Assembly (NCBI RefSeq): GCF_009870125.1
Contig: NC_046683.1
Coordinates: forward strand, 35,169,869-35,233,868
DNA: 64,000 nucleotides
Source of the DNA: Drosophila pseudoobscura
Lineage: Eukaryota > Arthropoda > Insecta > Diptera > Drosophilidae
Reading direction: 5' to 3'
Under the pieces are notes generated by a model. It saw only the letters and a list, made by a program, of their open reading frames with translations. It had not been told where the DNA came from and searched no databases. Both the position numbers and the translations under genes were made by a program. Of this stretch, positions 1 to 9,851 are shown piece by piece (within the stretch, counting starts at the first letter, position 1; each line of letters opens with the position of its first letter).

Positions 1-560
1 CATTTTATTTTTATTATTTAAATATTTTCTTAAGAAAATTTGCAAAGAAAAATTAAAATCAAAAAAAAAATTAAAAATTTCCAAAACAAATTGGTATCAG
101 ACCAATGTGCCAGACAACGCTCAAAGCGGAATTGGTAAGAAAAAAAAGAGAGCAGAGTGGAGAGCGGTTATAGCGAGAGCTACTAGACAGAGAGCGCTAT
201 TGCTCAGAAAGTTGAAAGAGCGAGAGAGAAAGAACAGTTATTGAGGTTGAGGTGATAGCGAGAGAGTGATAAGACAACAAAAGCTACCAGACGTGAGCGG
301 ACTGCAATGCAATACTCACTCACTGCAACAACACAACACAACACAACACAAGCCGACGCCGAAAAATAAAAAGTTAAATAATATTTTAACACAAATCAAA
401 AGGCATGCACTCGCGTAAATGAATAGGTTTCCAGATTGTTGTCTGGTTAGAAAGTATAATTAGAATTTAGTTAGGAAAACACCGGCTGTTTATTCAAAAC
501 AAAAGGAAAAAATGCGGAGCGCAAAACAAAAACACGTCTGATCACTACGAAAGAGAACGA
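1..560 (-). mobile_element. CR1-like LINE, 5' UTR only (continues off the left edge)
   Basis: This stretch is nearly identical, apart from small indels, to 57213-57740, which is the 5' UTR of the CR1-like LINE near the right end. The plus-strand CAT at 1-3 is the minus-strand ATG that starts ORF1 in that element, so the coding part lies outside the window. Similarity stops at 560 after AAAGAGAACGA, the same base at which it stops at 57740. This marks the true 5' end of the family. Such LINEs carry an internal promoter in this leader (family knowledge); I see no protein-coding frame here. Confidence 0.8.
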
Positions 561-1754
561 ACGATTAAGTCTAATATGCAATTTTTTGTTTTCTTTCCAG
601 GAGAACTACTCCGTTACTGAGAAGGAATGCTTGGCAATAGTGTGGGCAATCCGCAAGCTGCGCTGTTACTTGGAAGGATACCGATTTGACGTGATCACGG
701 ACCATCTCGCCCTCAAATGGATCAACTCGATCGACAACCCCACTGGACGGATAGCACGTTGGGCTTTGGAGCTTCAACAGTACCAATTCGATATCCACTA
801 TCGTCGAGGGAAGAAAAACGTGGTAGCAGACGCACTTTCCTTCCAAACATTGAAGTTACTACATCAAGCTCTGGAGGAAGAGTCACAGTGTCAGTGGATC
901 AGGAAAATGTTGGTGAGAATCAGGCAGCAGCCGGCAAATATGAAGACTACCGAAGCAAGAGTGGACAACTGTATCGACGCCTGCGCACCATGCCTTTTCA
1001 CCCCATGAAAACTCTGCGTCGCTACAGAACACAGACGACGCGTGCTGAAAGAATGCTATGATTCATTTAGGAATCCGAAAAACAAGCACACGAGTCGCTC
1101 AAAAGTACTTCTGGTCAGGCCTGTTCCGAGAAGTCGCCAGATACGTTCGCCAGTGCGTAGTGTGCCAAAAATACAAAGCGAGCCAGTTCAAGCCGGGGGG
1201 AAAATATTCACCAGACAAGTTGACGAACCCTTCAGCGTGCTATGCGCCGACTTTGTTGGGCCATTACCCGGCTCCAAGCACGGAAACGACGTCCTCCTCG
1301 TTTTCTTCGACGCATTTAGTAAGTGGGTTGAGCTGGTGCCTTTTCGTATGGCAACTACGCCACACCTGGAAAGATCATTCCGAGAAAGATTCCTCAGCCG
1401 CTTTAGTACCCCTCGTACCATCGTTTGCAACAATGGGACACAGTTCACCAGCTGATTCTTTAAAGGATTCCCGCAATAGACTAGGAATGAAGCTTCAGAA
1501 CACTGCCCCGTACACTCCCCTACGAAACCCAAAGGAACGCGCGAACCGAGCAATACATCGACGGAAAGCAGAACACTTGGAACGAGCTCTTGCCAGAAAT
1601 CACGCTTGCGATTAACTCTAGCGTGTCCGATTCAACGCGATTCAGACCCGCGTTTTTGATCTAAGGTCGCGAACCAAGACTACCAGGCACCTTGGATGAC
1701 GAGCTTACGCCAAGAACAGGAACAACAGATAAGAGAGGTGTTCCAGATAGTAAC
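561..1754 (+). pseudogene. Gypsy-type pol fragment: RNase H to integrase, decayed
   Basis: The translation shows the end of a Ty3/gypsy RNase H ([12 protein letters not shown], then [10 protein letters not shown], then KKNVVADAL), about 589-840. A linker with frame breaks follows, then an integrase zinc-binding region (about 1058-1180, ending CVVCQKYKAS) and an integrase core (DFVGPLPGSKHG to CNNGTQF, about 1248-1455). The second catalytic Asp is replaced by Asn (CNNG instead of CDNG). The third part, with the Glu of PKERANRAI, sits in another frame near 1530-1560. At least three frame changes make it non-functional. It is a different gypsy family from the G1 copies and continues after the repeat at 1755-2279. 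Confidence 0.75.
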
Positions 1755-2279
1755 GAGGGGGAACGTTGTGAGTTGCTGCGGAGACCGAAACTCTACAGTT
1801 ATACCAGATACTAAGTCAGTATGGCTATATTCAGCGACAATGTGTGCGTGCGGGAGAGACATAACGTGTCTGAACATGTCGTCGGGCGCTGCGTAGCCAC
1901 TGCAAATTAATTTGTTCCTTTTGGCTATAAAAATGATCAGATCCAGATCAGCAATCTCATAGATACGGTCATTCTCTATGATTGTGCGTTTTTAGTTTTC
2001 TCGTATCTTCAATATTGTGGATGCCACAGGTTTTCGCCCTTTGTGGGGGCGGAAGTGGGCGGGCGGGATATAAAATGTCGTTGCTCGAGCTCTAGTCTTT
2101 GAGCACTAGGGGCTGATAGGGACGGACAGACAGACAGGTCTCAATCGACTCGGCTATTGATGCTGATCAAGAATATATATACTTTATGGGGTCGGAAACG
2201 ATTCCTTTTGGACGTTACACACATCCACTTTTACCACAAATCTAATATACCCCAATACCCATTTTGAGTATCGGGTATA
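1755..2279. repeat. Dispersed repeat inserted in the gypsy integrase (copy 1)
   Basis: The integrase C-terminal frame stops around 1754 (REVFQIV) and resumes at 2280 (KNHLGQSIRV), so this 525-bp block interrupts it. It carries TTATACCAGATACTAAG near its start (1799-1815) and the near-complementary AGTATCGGGTATAA at its right end (about 2268-2281). Its middle part is repeated at 4853-5225. It has no coding potential. It could be a solo LTR or a non-autonomous DNA element; I do not recognise it with certainty. Confidence 0.55.
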
Positions 2280-2690
2280 AAAACCACCTGGGACAAAGCA
2301 TCAGAGTAGCAAAAGCGACAAGAGAAACTCTGCCGTAGGGAGTGCAAGCCGGCTATCGGATCCCAAGTACTCTTACGACGCCACAATCTGTCCAAAACAT
2401 CCGAAGGCTTCACATCCAAATTGTCCTCGAAATTCGAGGGACCCTACCGGGCAAACAAGTTTCTCTCTCTGAATCTCGTTCAATTGCAGGTTTTAAACAG
2501 ACGTAAACAGCGTTCAGCCAGTTTGAAAGACCTGAGGGCATTCTACCCGACCACCGACGAAGACGTAACGGACGAAGAAGCTAACCAGATCAGGACAGAC
2601 AGTGTCGACGACCCTGACCGATCCACAATCCTGACTACAATGCGTATTTACTCTACTGACCACAACGATGTTTACACCCCGGAACACTAA
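2280..2690 (+). pseudogene. Gypsy-type pol C-terminus (continuation of 561-1754)
   Basis: After a short frame-broken part, the frame 2421-2690 reads SSKFEGPYRA, then VNRRKQRSASLKDLRAFYP in outline (NRRKQRSASLKDL at about 2500-2540). This is the GPY-type integrase C-terminal module followed by an acidic tail that ends at a stop at 2688-2690. It completes the polymerase interrupted by the repeat at 1755-2279. No LTR of this family could be placed. Confidence 0.6.
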
Positions 2691-3477
2691 CATCCCCGTA
2701 TGTGACACAGAGACGACGACCACGACACTTGCACCCAGGGCGACGAGTGACCCCGTGCGAAACCCCATCGCGACCATAGTGCAACAGGGGGACGACAACA
2801 AACCCGGGCACCAAACCAGCAGAAGTAACCAGCGAGGAACGACACATCGAACGAGACATGCGTGTCCGCTTCTCCTGGAGGCATCCGCTTCAGGGACCAG
2901 GATATCTTGCGAGGAACGACGCACCGAAAGAGGCGTCCGTGGCTGCTCCTCCAAGGTCGACCCGCGATCACACTGATTGTACCAAGAGGACCACGCCAGA
3001 AGTAGAGTGTCGACACCAGGCCTATAAGTGCGCGGGGGCCACTTGCTAGTAGGCTCGCCCACTCAACGTCCCCCAACGGCGAGCCCAACCCCAACTGTCG
3101 ATTGGGTAACCGGAGAGGCGGAATGGAGAGTACGAACGCCCGAAAGCCCGGCTCCTGACACAACTCGACAACCCGCAGCGTAAAGATGTCCAATTATAGC
3201 CAGAGGCGGCCGACACCTTCTTCCAGGTCCACATCAGCAAGACGAACAAAGTGACAATTCGCTTACGGGCCCCCTGAAGCAGGGAGAGGGTGTGAGGGTC
3301 CATACTAGGATAGGCATAGGTATCAACTTTATCTCAATCAGTCAGTTGAAATAAATGTTTTAAGAAAATTGAATATGGAAAATTGTAGTCCAGTACACCA
3401 CACCAAGACAACTAAACTATGAAGCCTTAGCTCTTGAACCCTGCCATAAAATCGTAGGCGACTTTCGAACCAATTGC
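2691..3477. other. Unassigned, GC-richer stretch
   Basis: The open frames on both strands have no recognisable domain and overlap one another, as expected from composition. The first 600 bases may be the 3' untranslated region of the gypsy element ending at 2690, because base composition does not change at the stop. From about 3300 the sequence becomes AT-rich. Confidence 0.3.
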
Positions 3478-3626
3478 CATTTAAAATTCACTCGAGAACA
3501 TATTGAAAAGAAACTAATTTCAAACTAATTTCTAGAAAATATGATCAGTTGGCTGATGTTTTGACGAAACCGATACCAGTGGCTAGATTCCTCACTTTAA
3601 GACGCCAATTGGGACTCACAGAATAA
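3478..3626 (+). pseudogene. Ty1/copia pol remnant (RNase H C-terminus)
   Basis: The frame 3540-3626 reads DQLADVLTKPIPVARF and LRRQLGL before a TAA at 3624-3626. This is the signature tail of copia-type RNase H. Just upstream, 3478-3526 reads HLKFTREHIEKKL, which corresponds to the HI..HFIRE region, with a stop and frame slip between the two blocks. Only this tail of the element is left. AT-rich sequence downstream could include its LTR, which I could not delimit. Confidence 0.65.
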
Positions 3627-3757
3627 AACCACCTCGTAACAACTTCATTAAAAATTAACTTAATTTGCTCAATTTAAATTATTGAAATGAATTAACTTAA
3701 AATAAATTTCTTATAAAGATTTATTAATTACTGAACTTAAAAATGTTATTTCGATAC

Positions 3758-4194
3758 ATTCAGCCAGGCTCCGTTTTTCACATTCACAAAAGTTTTCCGA
3801 TTTACTTTTGAATACACATAAATTGGGGCTTCCGTTTTCACATTCCGCAATATTTATTCGTTGTTAAAACGAAAACATTTTCGTTGACGAAATGAAAAGT
3901 CAACGGAATTAATTGCAAAAGGAAAAAAATAGATGACTTATTGATGCACTAACATAAACTTGACACCTATATCCTATATCAGGGTAATTTAACTTTTGCT
4001 TTCTTTATAAATAATTTTATTTTAACCCAACCTCAAATGTGGCTCGGAAAAAATTGGCCAGGGCAACAACAATTTTCGTTTTGGTGCAAACAGCAAAAAT
4101 ATTTAAAAGCTGGAGATCCTTAAAACGAAAACGAAAGGTTTTGGCTGAAAACGTAATCCGCAAAAGTAAATGAAAATCGGAGCTTGCTTGAATA
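3758..4194. repeat. Possible MITE with imperfect terminal inverted repeats
   Basis: Positions 3758-3780 and the reverse complement of 4172-4194 match at about 19 of 23 bases (core GCTCCG and TTTTCA shared). The 437-bp interior is AT-rich and non-coding. I see no clear target-site duplication. The pairing could be chance in AT-rich DNA, so this is only a candidate. Confidence 0.3.
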
Positions 4195-4539
4195 AGTGAA
4201 TTTTATAATTTTGATTGGTCGAAACCCAGAAAAATTCCTAAAAAAAATGCTGGACTACAATCGTTGTATTCCCCAGTATACGACATAATATTTTGTATTT
4301 AAATTTAAATTCATTGATGTACCTTTTGAGGAGGTGTTTTGAGAATCAGCAAACGCGATATTGAAGAAGACTCGACAAAAAAAAGACAAGAATGGCAGAA
4401 ATACGTCTGAGAGACTCCGACTAATGGGTACCACAGCACACAGGTCACTCATCCATACTAAACAATAGCAATATAGTCCCAAAAATGGAATGCCGAGATA
4501 TACCCCGATACTCCTTTAAACTTAATAATCCCTCACAGA
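4195..4539. other. Unassigned AT-rich stretch
   Basis: There is no domain, tandem repeat or clear element end here. CTGGACTACAAT at 4250-4261 is the exact inverse of ATTGTAGTCCAG at 3382-3393, which could mark the ends of a lost element around the copia remnant or be chance. Confidence 0.25.
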
Positions 4540-4629
4540 GACGAATGGCTCGAGGGACTTCCAGGTCCAGATGGGGCCATAAACATCTTCACAGATGAAT
4601 CGCAGCAGACAAGGTTTCCAGATCACTGA
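4540..4629 (+). pseudogene. Small LINE-type RNase H fragment
   Basis: A 30-codon frame reads LPGPDGAINIFTDES before a TGA at 4627-4629. INIFTDGS is the start of the RNase H domain found in some insect LINEs; here the Gly after the Asp is Glu. The match is short and only suggestive. It could be a leftover of a LINE whose other parts are gone. Confidence 0.35.
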
Positions 4630-4852
4630 CTAAAATCCCAATTCCCCAAGACTAGGAGAATGATCGAATGCAAATGGCCACCTGTTAGCTCATTATAAAA
4701 AAGCAATTCAAGCGACTAATTGACTAATGGGTGGCCAATAGTGACACTTTTTCGCATAACTCGGCAAACATGGCCGAAACATCACAAAGAGGCGCACCAC
4801 TTCACAGTGGGCGGAACGGCCTCTCTGGCGGAATTAAAGCCGCAACACTACA

Positions 4853-5225
4853 TTTATACCCGATACATAGTCAGTATGGCTACCTTGAACAACAAAAAGT
4901 GCGAGCGGAAGAGACAGAAAACGTGTCTGAACATGTCGTCGGGCGCTGCGTAACCATTGCAAATTGATTTGTTCCTTTTGGTCCGATCTGATCCAGATTC
5001 GGCAATCTGGTAGATATGGTCATTCTTTTTGATTGTGCGTTTTTAATTTTCTCGTATCTTCAATATTGTGGATGCCACAGATTTTCGTCCTTTGTGGGGG
5101 CGGAAGTAGGCGGGGCGAAGTTTTGAACTATTCTTGTAGCAGTGACATATCACAGAAGTGTGTATACAAAATGTTTATCTAGCTCTTATAGTCTTTGAGC
5201 ACTTGGCGCTCGGCTCGGACAGCCG
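4853..5225. repeat. Dispersed repeat, copy 2
   Basis: This is a second, diverged copy of the block at 1755-2279. Shared landmarks are TTATACCCGATAC followed by TAGTCAGTATGGCTA, the string ACGTGTCTGAACATGTCGTC, TTTGTGGGGGCGGAAGT, and AGTCTTTGAGCACT. Copy 2 carries an extra segment around 5115-5180. It is non-coding. Confidence 0.55.
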
Positions 5226-6079
5226 TATTCCTACACAACTGAGAGACAATGTATGCTCAATATTAGAAAAAGATATCTTGAAAACTGAGCGACTAAGTTT
5301 TTTCATTAAAAAAACAGGATGGTTTACCGACTAGGCTAGTCAACCTAATCTAGAATAACTGCACATCAATCATAAAATATAGATTCCGAGATGCTTTCTT
5401 AAGGTCATTGCAACCATCTGAGAATATAGGGAGAATTAACTGTTAATACATTGCTAAACATATGCGGCAAAACCATATGGACCGACACATGTACCAACAT
5501 ACGAATATGTAGATGTACGTACACGCATACTATTTTGTAATATCCGTTGTTCTGTAACCGTAACCTCATTGCTACAGCAATCAAAATCAATAACATTGTT
5601 TAGATCTGGTGTAGTACATTTCGCTTTATAATATTTAAAAGACCGTTGGAACATTATAAAATATGAGTAACAAATTAATGTGCCGACCGAATAAGGATTG
5701 ATAATGAGATATACAACTTCTTAGCATGCGTATGCATATGTCAGTATTTTTTTATAAGTGCAGAGTCCAAATAATAGTGGTATTCTAACAACTAGTATTA
5801 ATTTGTTTTTTTTTTTAAAATTAGTTTTTACAACATTTAACTTTTTAACACATACATATAGCGCTATATAGTGCTCTCTTATTTGCCGTTGTAACTTTAA
5901 GTTACACCAGATCGATTTGATTTTCTTTAAGTATAGTGTAAGATAGTCTAGGGCGAAGCGGCAGCATATTAAAGCTATCTCTCGTTCTTGGCGAACTCGC
6001 CCCACTTCGCCACCGTGGGTAAGTAAGACCAAAGAGCTATTTATACGAAGAAAAAAATAATCGTTAAATGTGACGTACT
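5226..6079. other. Unassigned AT-rich stretch
   Basis: There is no domain-bearing frame and no repeat shared with the rest of the window that I can see. The longest minus-strand frame (5721-6134) is lysine- and leucine-rich and runs into the LTR fragment, so I treat it as fortuitous. Confidence 0.4.
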
Positions 6080-6873
6080 TTAACGTTAAATTAGGCCATT
6101 GAACAAAATATGTAAAAACACCAACACCTTTCACGAACCTAAATCTGCGATCAGCTGTTCCAGCAAATTAACCTTTAGTGGATGACGCGGGGGTCCCGAC
6201 AGTCCACCGTCTTTGGTCGAGCGATTTGTGGAAAAATATTGTTTATTGTTTATGTCCCGGGGACCCTTAACAAGAGCTCTTGGTAGGTTAAGTCTCCGTA
6301 GGGGCCCGAGTTAAATTAACTCCCGTAAAACTGGATCCACTCATCTACACATATTCCATTACGTATGGGTGAGGGTATCACTGTTGGTTGAACGAAATTT
6401 CAGCAGTTATTTCCTTGTTTGCCTTTGTGTCGAACGTTTTGGTGTTTCTTTTTGGTTAGTGATAATTTTGAGTGTATCTATTTATTAATGAGAAAGATGA
6501 AATTGTCAATTTATAATTATTAAAGTTTGGATATATATTGAAGCATGATGCAGTAAATTAAAACAGAGGGAGGACGCGTGGCGTAAGCCATGGATTAGGC
6601 CAGCCGTTACCGTTCCAGCAGAGGGTGGCCAAAATGAACGTTGTGTTTGGTCACAGATGGGGCAGGCACGCGAAATGATAACACCCAAGCTTCACCCACT
6701 TAATAGCCGTCTGTTTATGATTTTCTTTGTCTTTAGGTTGTTGTTAGTTTTGATGTCCCGAGACGTTAGATGTCTTCTTTTTTTGTCTACATTCGACGGG
6801 CAAGGGGAACTACGCAGCCCTGGGGTCGACAGCTAGCCGGCATTGCCCCCTGGGAAACAAGCCAAGTGTAACA
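6080..6873 (+). repeat. G1 gypsy LTR, 5'-truncated (left LTR of copy A)
   Basis: From about 6080 the sequence matches the last three quarters of the G1 LTR at 21341-22403, including GGCCATTGAAC, CCACCGTCTTTGGTCGAGCG and the end TGTAACA at 6867-6873. It has more substitutions than the other LTRs and lacks their first 290 bases. The primer site follows after two bases. Confidence 0.85.
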
Positions 6874-6875
6874 AA

Positions 6876-6885
6876 TGGCGCCCAA
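6876..6885 (+). promoter_or_regulatory. Primer binding site, Lys-tRNA type (copy A)
   Basis: TGGCGCCCAA lies two bases after the LTR end and is complementary to the 3' end of Lys tRNA. The match stops at 10 bases. The same site follows the LTRs at 22406, 29080 and, inverted, 52122-52131. Confidence 0.8.
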
Positions 6886-7890
6886 TTTATTTTCGAATCC
6901 GCATGCATCTGGACTGACGCAGGTTCGGGTGGTATTACAACAAAAGTCACTCGGGCTGGTAAAGGCAGATGCGGGGAATGAAAAAAATAAATAAATTTTG
7001 TGGAGAAGACGACAGCTTGCGAAGTGCAGTTTAGCTGTCCCGGCAGAAGTCGCTGCTGCAGGCTTAAGGTGAGCGTAAAGCTGGTCCTTAATGGCGCGGG
7101 GTGATTGATGCTAGGGATGGATAGACGGAGGCAGTTAACGGAAATATAAAATATGTGATAGGGACTTACGAATTACAGTTGAACATTTTGTCGCTATTCG
7201 ATGTCGCAAGTGAACGTAAGTCACTGCCGTTCAACAAAAAAATGGACAGGGAGTTTGCGACGGACACTTTGCCTGGTGGACTGTGATATCGAATAAATCT
7301 GTGATGGAATGTGATATTTGAATAAGTTAGAGTAAGTCATGTAGGTAAATGTTCATTTTAGTTTCGCACCTGTTTGTTTAAAACAAAGCCGCTTTCGTGT
7401 TTTGAACCTGTTGTCTGTCTGCCGAGATGTGTTGAGGAGTAGGTGGCCCGGGAGCCGTAAAGACAACCCTCGATACATCTGTTGTCATGGCAGATCGGTA
7501 TTATGGATGACAGGAACAAATCACAAGCAAAGTGAGGTCATGCACCGTGAGGCTTCTCGTTTATTGGCCATCGCTTAGAGCGATGACTAGAGTAGATGAC
7601 ACAAAGGTGGTGTTCGTAATTGTAGGATATCCGTAGGGCGATTGTCAAGTGGAGCGCAGAAACTGGAGCAGTTACTGGTCCCGGCTAGTTACGTGTCCCC
7701 CTCTTAATGAGTCTTGTAAGAAGAAGAACTGTTAGGAATTTTTGTTGTTAGGTTTTGTGTTGTGTTGAATGTGCTTGAAGTTTGAGTGTCTTATGTTATT
7801 ATTTATTTATTCAAATATTTAATTGCATATATCTCGTTAACGGCGCTAGTTGGCGCAATATTTATATCGGTATTTATTTATTTATTTATC

Positions 7891-7895
7891 GGAGT
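7891..7895. repeat. Target-site duplication GGAGT, left
   Basis: GGAGT stands immediately before the BEL LTR start TGTTTGG and again at 16657-16661 directly after the LTR end GAACA. In uninterrupted G1 copies (for example near 23436-23440) the site occurs once. This proves the element was inserted as a unit. Confidence 0.9.
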
Positions 7896-8158
7896 TGTTT
7901 GGATGGTGGCGGATCGAGGTTCAATTTCCAACGGCGAGGTGTAGGTTCCAGTTTATTCTCTGGGTATTCGCGCGGTATGTACCGGTTGCAGTGGGGGTGA
8001 AAACGTAACTACTACTTATGGTGCTTTTTCTGCCGTGAGCGCCGTGTGGATCGTACATTGTGGATCCGAGCGCCCCTCCGAGCGCGCGAGAGCGAGCCGG
8101 GCCCGAGGCGCGCGGAGCCGGCACAGTGCGCGGAAACTGTATAATGCTGGCCTGAACA
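7896..8158 (-). repeat. BEL 3' LTR (263 bp)
   Basis: Read on the plus strand it runs from TGTTTGGATGG to GGCCTGAACA. The G-rich block (plus-strand C13) follows on the internal side, as expected for the polypurine tract next to a 3' LTR of a minus-strand element. The partner LTR at the other end is only 95 bp. Confidence 0.9.
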
Positions 8159-8160
8159 TC

Positions 8161-8175
8161 CTCCCCCCCCCCCCC
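8161..8175 (-). promoter_or_regulatory. BEL polypurine tract
   Basis: On the minus strand a run of 13 G followed by AG sits two bases from the LTR. It is the expected position for plus-strand DNA priming. Confidence 0.75.
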
Positions 8176-8193
8176 TTGCAGGATTGCAAAGTA

Positions 8194-8939
8194 TCATGCA
8201 AACGACACGATCCATCCAAAAACGGTGCTCTGGGCCACCGGCAGGCCGTACTCACGCGCAAGGAACCCGGGCTGGATCACCTTCGGGTAGACATCTGCTC
8301 CCAAGATGAGCGAGATTGTGGGCGGTCGATGGAACTGTTCATCGGCAAGCCTCAGGTCACCGAAACGCGCCCGGACGGAATCGCTCAGCTGTCGGGTAGG
8401 CGTGTGGATGCGCAAACGGGGCTGGACCTTGAGCATCGTATCCAACTGGAAGTCGCCCATTTTGGCGCGGATCACCGCCGTACACACTTTCTCGTCCCCC
8501 ACACAAGTGGTGGGCAACTTGAAGGCGCTGACCAAGGATTCGTCAATACAGCTCACCGGCGTGCATGGGTCGATGAGCGCCGCCGTCTCGAAGTTTTTGG
8601 AACCCGTATCCAAGACCATCAGCGCCGTCGGGAGGATGATGAGGCTTCGATGTTGTAGAAGTGAGTCGACGGATGGTGCCGGGGTCCCTGCCACGGGGCG
8701 GCTCACACCCGGCACAGCCCGCCACTGCGACAATCCTGGCCGGAGTGTTGGAGGGCCAGGCAGTTCCCGCAATATTTGTTAACGAGGACAGCTCGGAGTC
8801 TCTTCTCAGGGCTCAGGCGAGGGAAATGGTGACAGGTCCGCAGCGGATGAACTCCTCGGCAGACCCGGCAACGGTACGAGTTGATCCCTCGATCACGACG
8901 GCTCTCCATGGTGCGGCTGGCGCGGATCCGTGGGGCCAT
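8194..8939 (-). pseudogene. Extra gag-knuckle plus protease-like module downstream of BEL integrase
   Basis: On the minus strand the frame 8939-8703 shows two zinc knuckles (CRVCRGVHPLRTC and CGNCLALQHSGQDC) and ends at a TGA where a Cys is expected. The overlapping frame 8772-8194 has FETAALIDPCTPVSCIDESL and ISLILGADVYPKVIQPG, which are the two halves of a BEL-type aspartic protease region; the Asp-Pro-Cys replaces the usual Asp-x-Gly. The same order of motifs occurs in the normal place (15107-15769, then 14538-15020), but the sequences differ strongly. So this is not a recent duplication. It may be a family-specific third frame. Confidence 0.6.
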
Positions 8940-9026
8940 GTCTGGATGAGGATGGAACTAGGATGGAATAGAGAAGTCGAAGAAGTATTAGTGCGGAGCT
9001 GTGAATGGGACAAGTGCAAATTCACG

Positions 9027-9838
9027 TTATTGTTGGATGGAACTACGGGGTTCTACTGGCAGGAGAACGACCTTTACAACCGGTCTGTTGAGGGTACCAC
9101 GGGCAGTAAGGATATCCACCACACGGACCCTGTCGTCGGCACCGGGATACACGGAAGTTATCCTTCCGAGCCGCCATTCGTTGGACGGCAGGTTATCCAC
9201 TTTGATGACCACCATATCGCCAACCTGCAGATTTGGCGTCAGCGTATGCCACTTAGTCCGCTTGTGGAGCTCCTTGAGGTATTCCTCCTTCCACCTTTGA
9301 CAGAACTGTTAGTTGAGGGCCTTCAAGTGCTGCCACCGATTGATGATCGAATTAAGGTTCCCCTTTATTTCGGGCTCAGCCGTACTCATTAAGGGTCCCC
9401 CAATAAGGAAGTGCCCGGGAGTGAGGGCTAGCAGCTCCGTCGGTTCATCGGACATCGGTGAGAGCGGCCTGGAATTGAGGCACGCTTCAATCTTCGCGAG
9501 CAGCGTAGTAAGCTCTTCAAAGCTCCTCCTTGTAGAAGAGAGTTTTGAAATTCTTCACTCCGGCTTCCCATAGACCTCCCATATGTGGAGCTCCTGGTGG
9601 GATGAAGCGCCACGAAACCCGCTGATGGCTATACGCATCAGTCACCGCGTCAAGGAAGTCACTGGAAAGCAGGGTTGCTGCACCAACGAAAGTTTTTCCA
9701 TTATCTGAATGGATACGCTGTGGACATCCGCCTTGCGACGAACCGAGCGAAGGCGGCGAGAAATTTTTCGGTGGTGAGGTTGGAAGTGGGTTCTAAATGT
9801 ATCGCCTTTGTGGAAAAGCACACGAATACGCATACATA
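9027..9838 (-). pseudogene. BEL pol, C-terminal half of integrase (left of the LINE)
   Basis: Reading leftward from 9838: STKAIHLEPTSNLTTEKFL is the start of the BEL integrase core. SDNGKTFVGA (about 9690-9710) carries a catalytic Asp. A long stretch follows in more than one frame, then WRLGRITSVYPGADDRVRVV (about 9070-9190), the C-terminal module typical of BEL pol, and a stop at 9027-9029. At least one frame slip near 9730 breaks it. It is the continuation of the frame ending at 12269. Confidence 0.75.
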
Positions 9839-9851
9839 CCCCTTCGTGATC
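9839..9851. repeat. 13-bp target-site duplication of the R1-type LINE, left copy
   Basis: CCCCTTCGTGATC occurs here and at 12256-12268 right after the poly(A). Both copies belong to the BEL integrase reading frame. Confidence 0.9.

Larger units (their letters stand above)
6874..7895 (+). mobile_element. G1 copy A, leader region (left of the BEL insertion)
   Basis: This is an untranslated leader starting with the primer site and collinear with 22404-23437. It ends in a run of TATTTATT repeats. At 7895 it is cut by the BEL/Pao element and resumes at 16657 after the duplicated GGAGT. Frames here are short and lack domains. Confidence 0.85.

Noticed and set aside
570..600. TTTTTTGTTTTCTTTCCAG looks like a splice acceptor before the RNase H frame
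   Set aside because: It lies inside a decayed gypsy polymerase next to a LINE 5' end, with no donor or host exon in sight.
2514..3193. Long minus-strand frames opposite the gypsy pol tail
   Set aside because: They overlap each other in several phases and show low-complexity Val/Ser composition without motifs, as expected from GC-rich antisense.
8035..8658. Plus-strand frame of 207 codons over the BEL 3' end
   Set aside because: It is antisense to the minus-strand knuckle/protease module and the LTR and has no domain.
9797..9851. Start codon and first 18 codons of the long LINE frame
   Set aside because: They are BEL sequence before the target duplication, so the apparent ATG is not the LINE's start.
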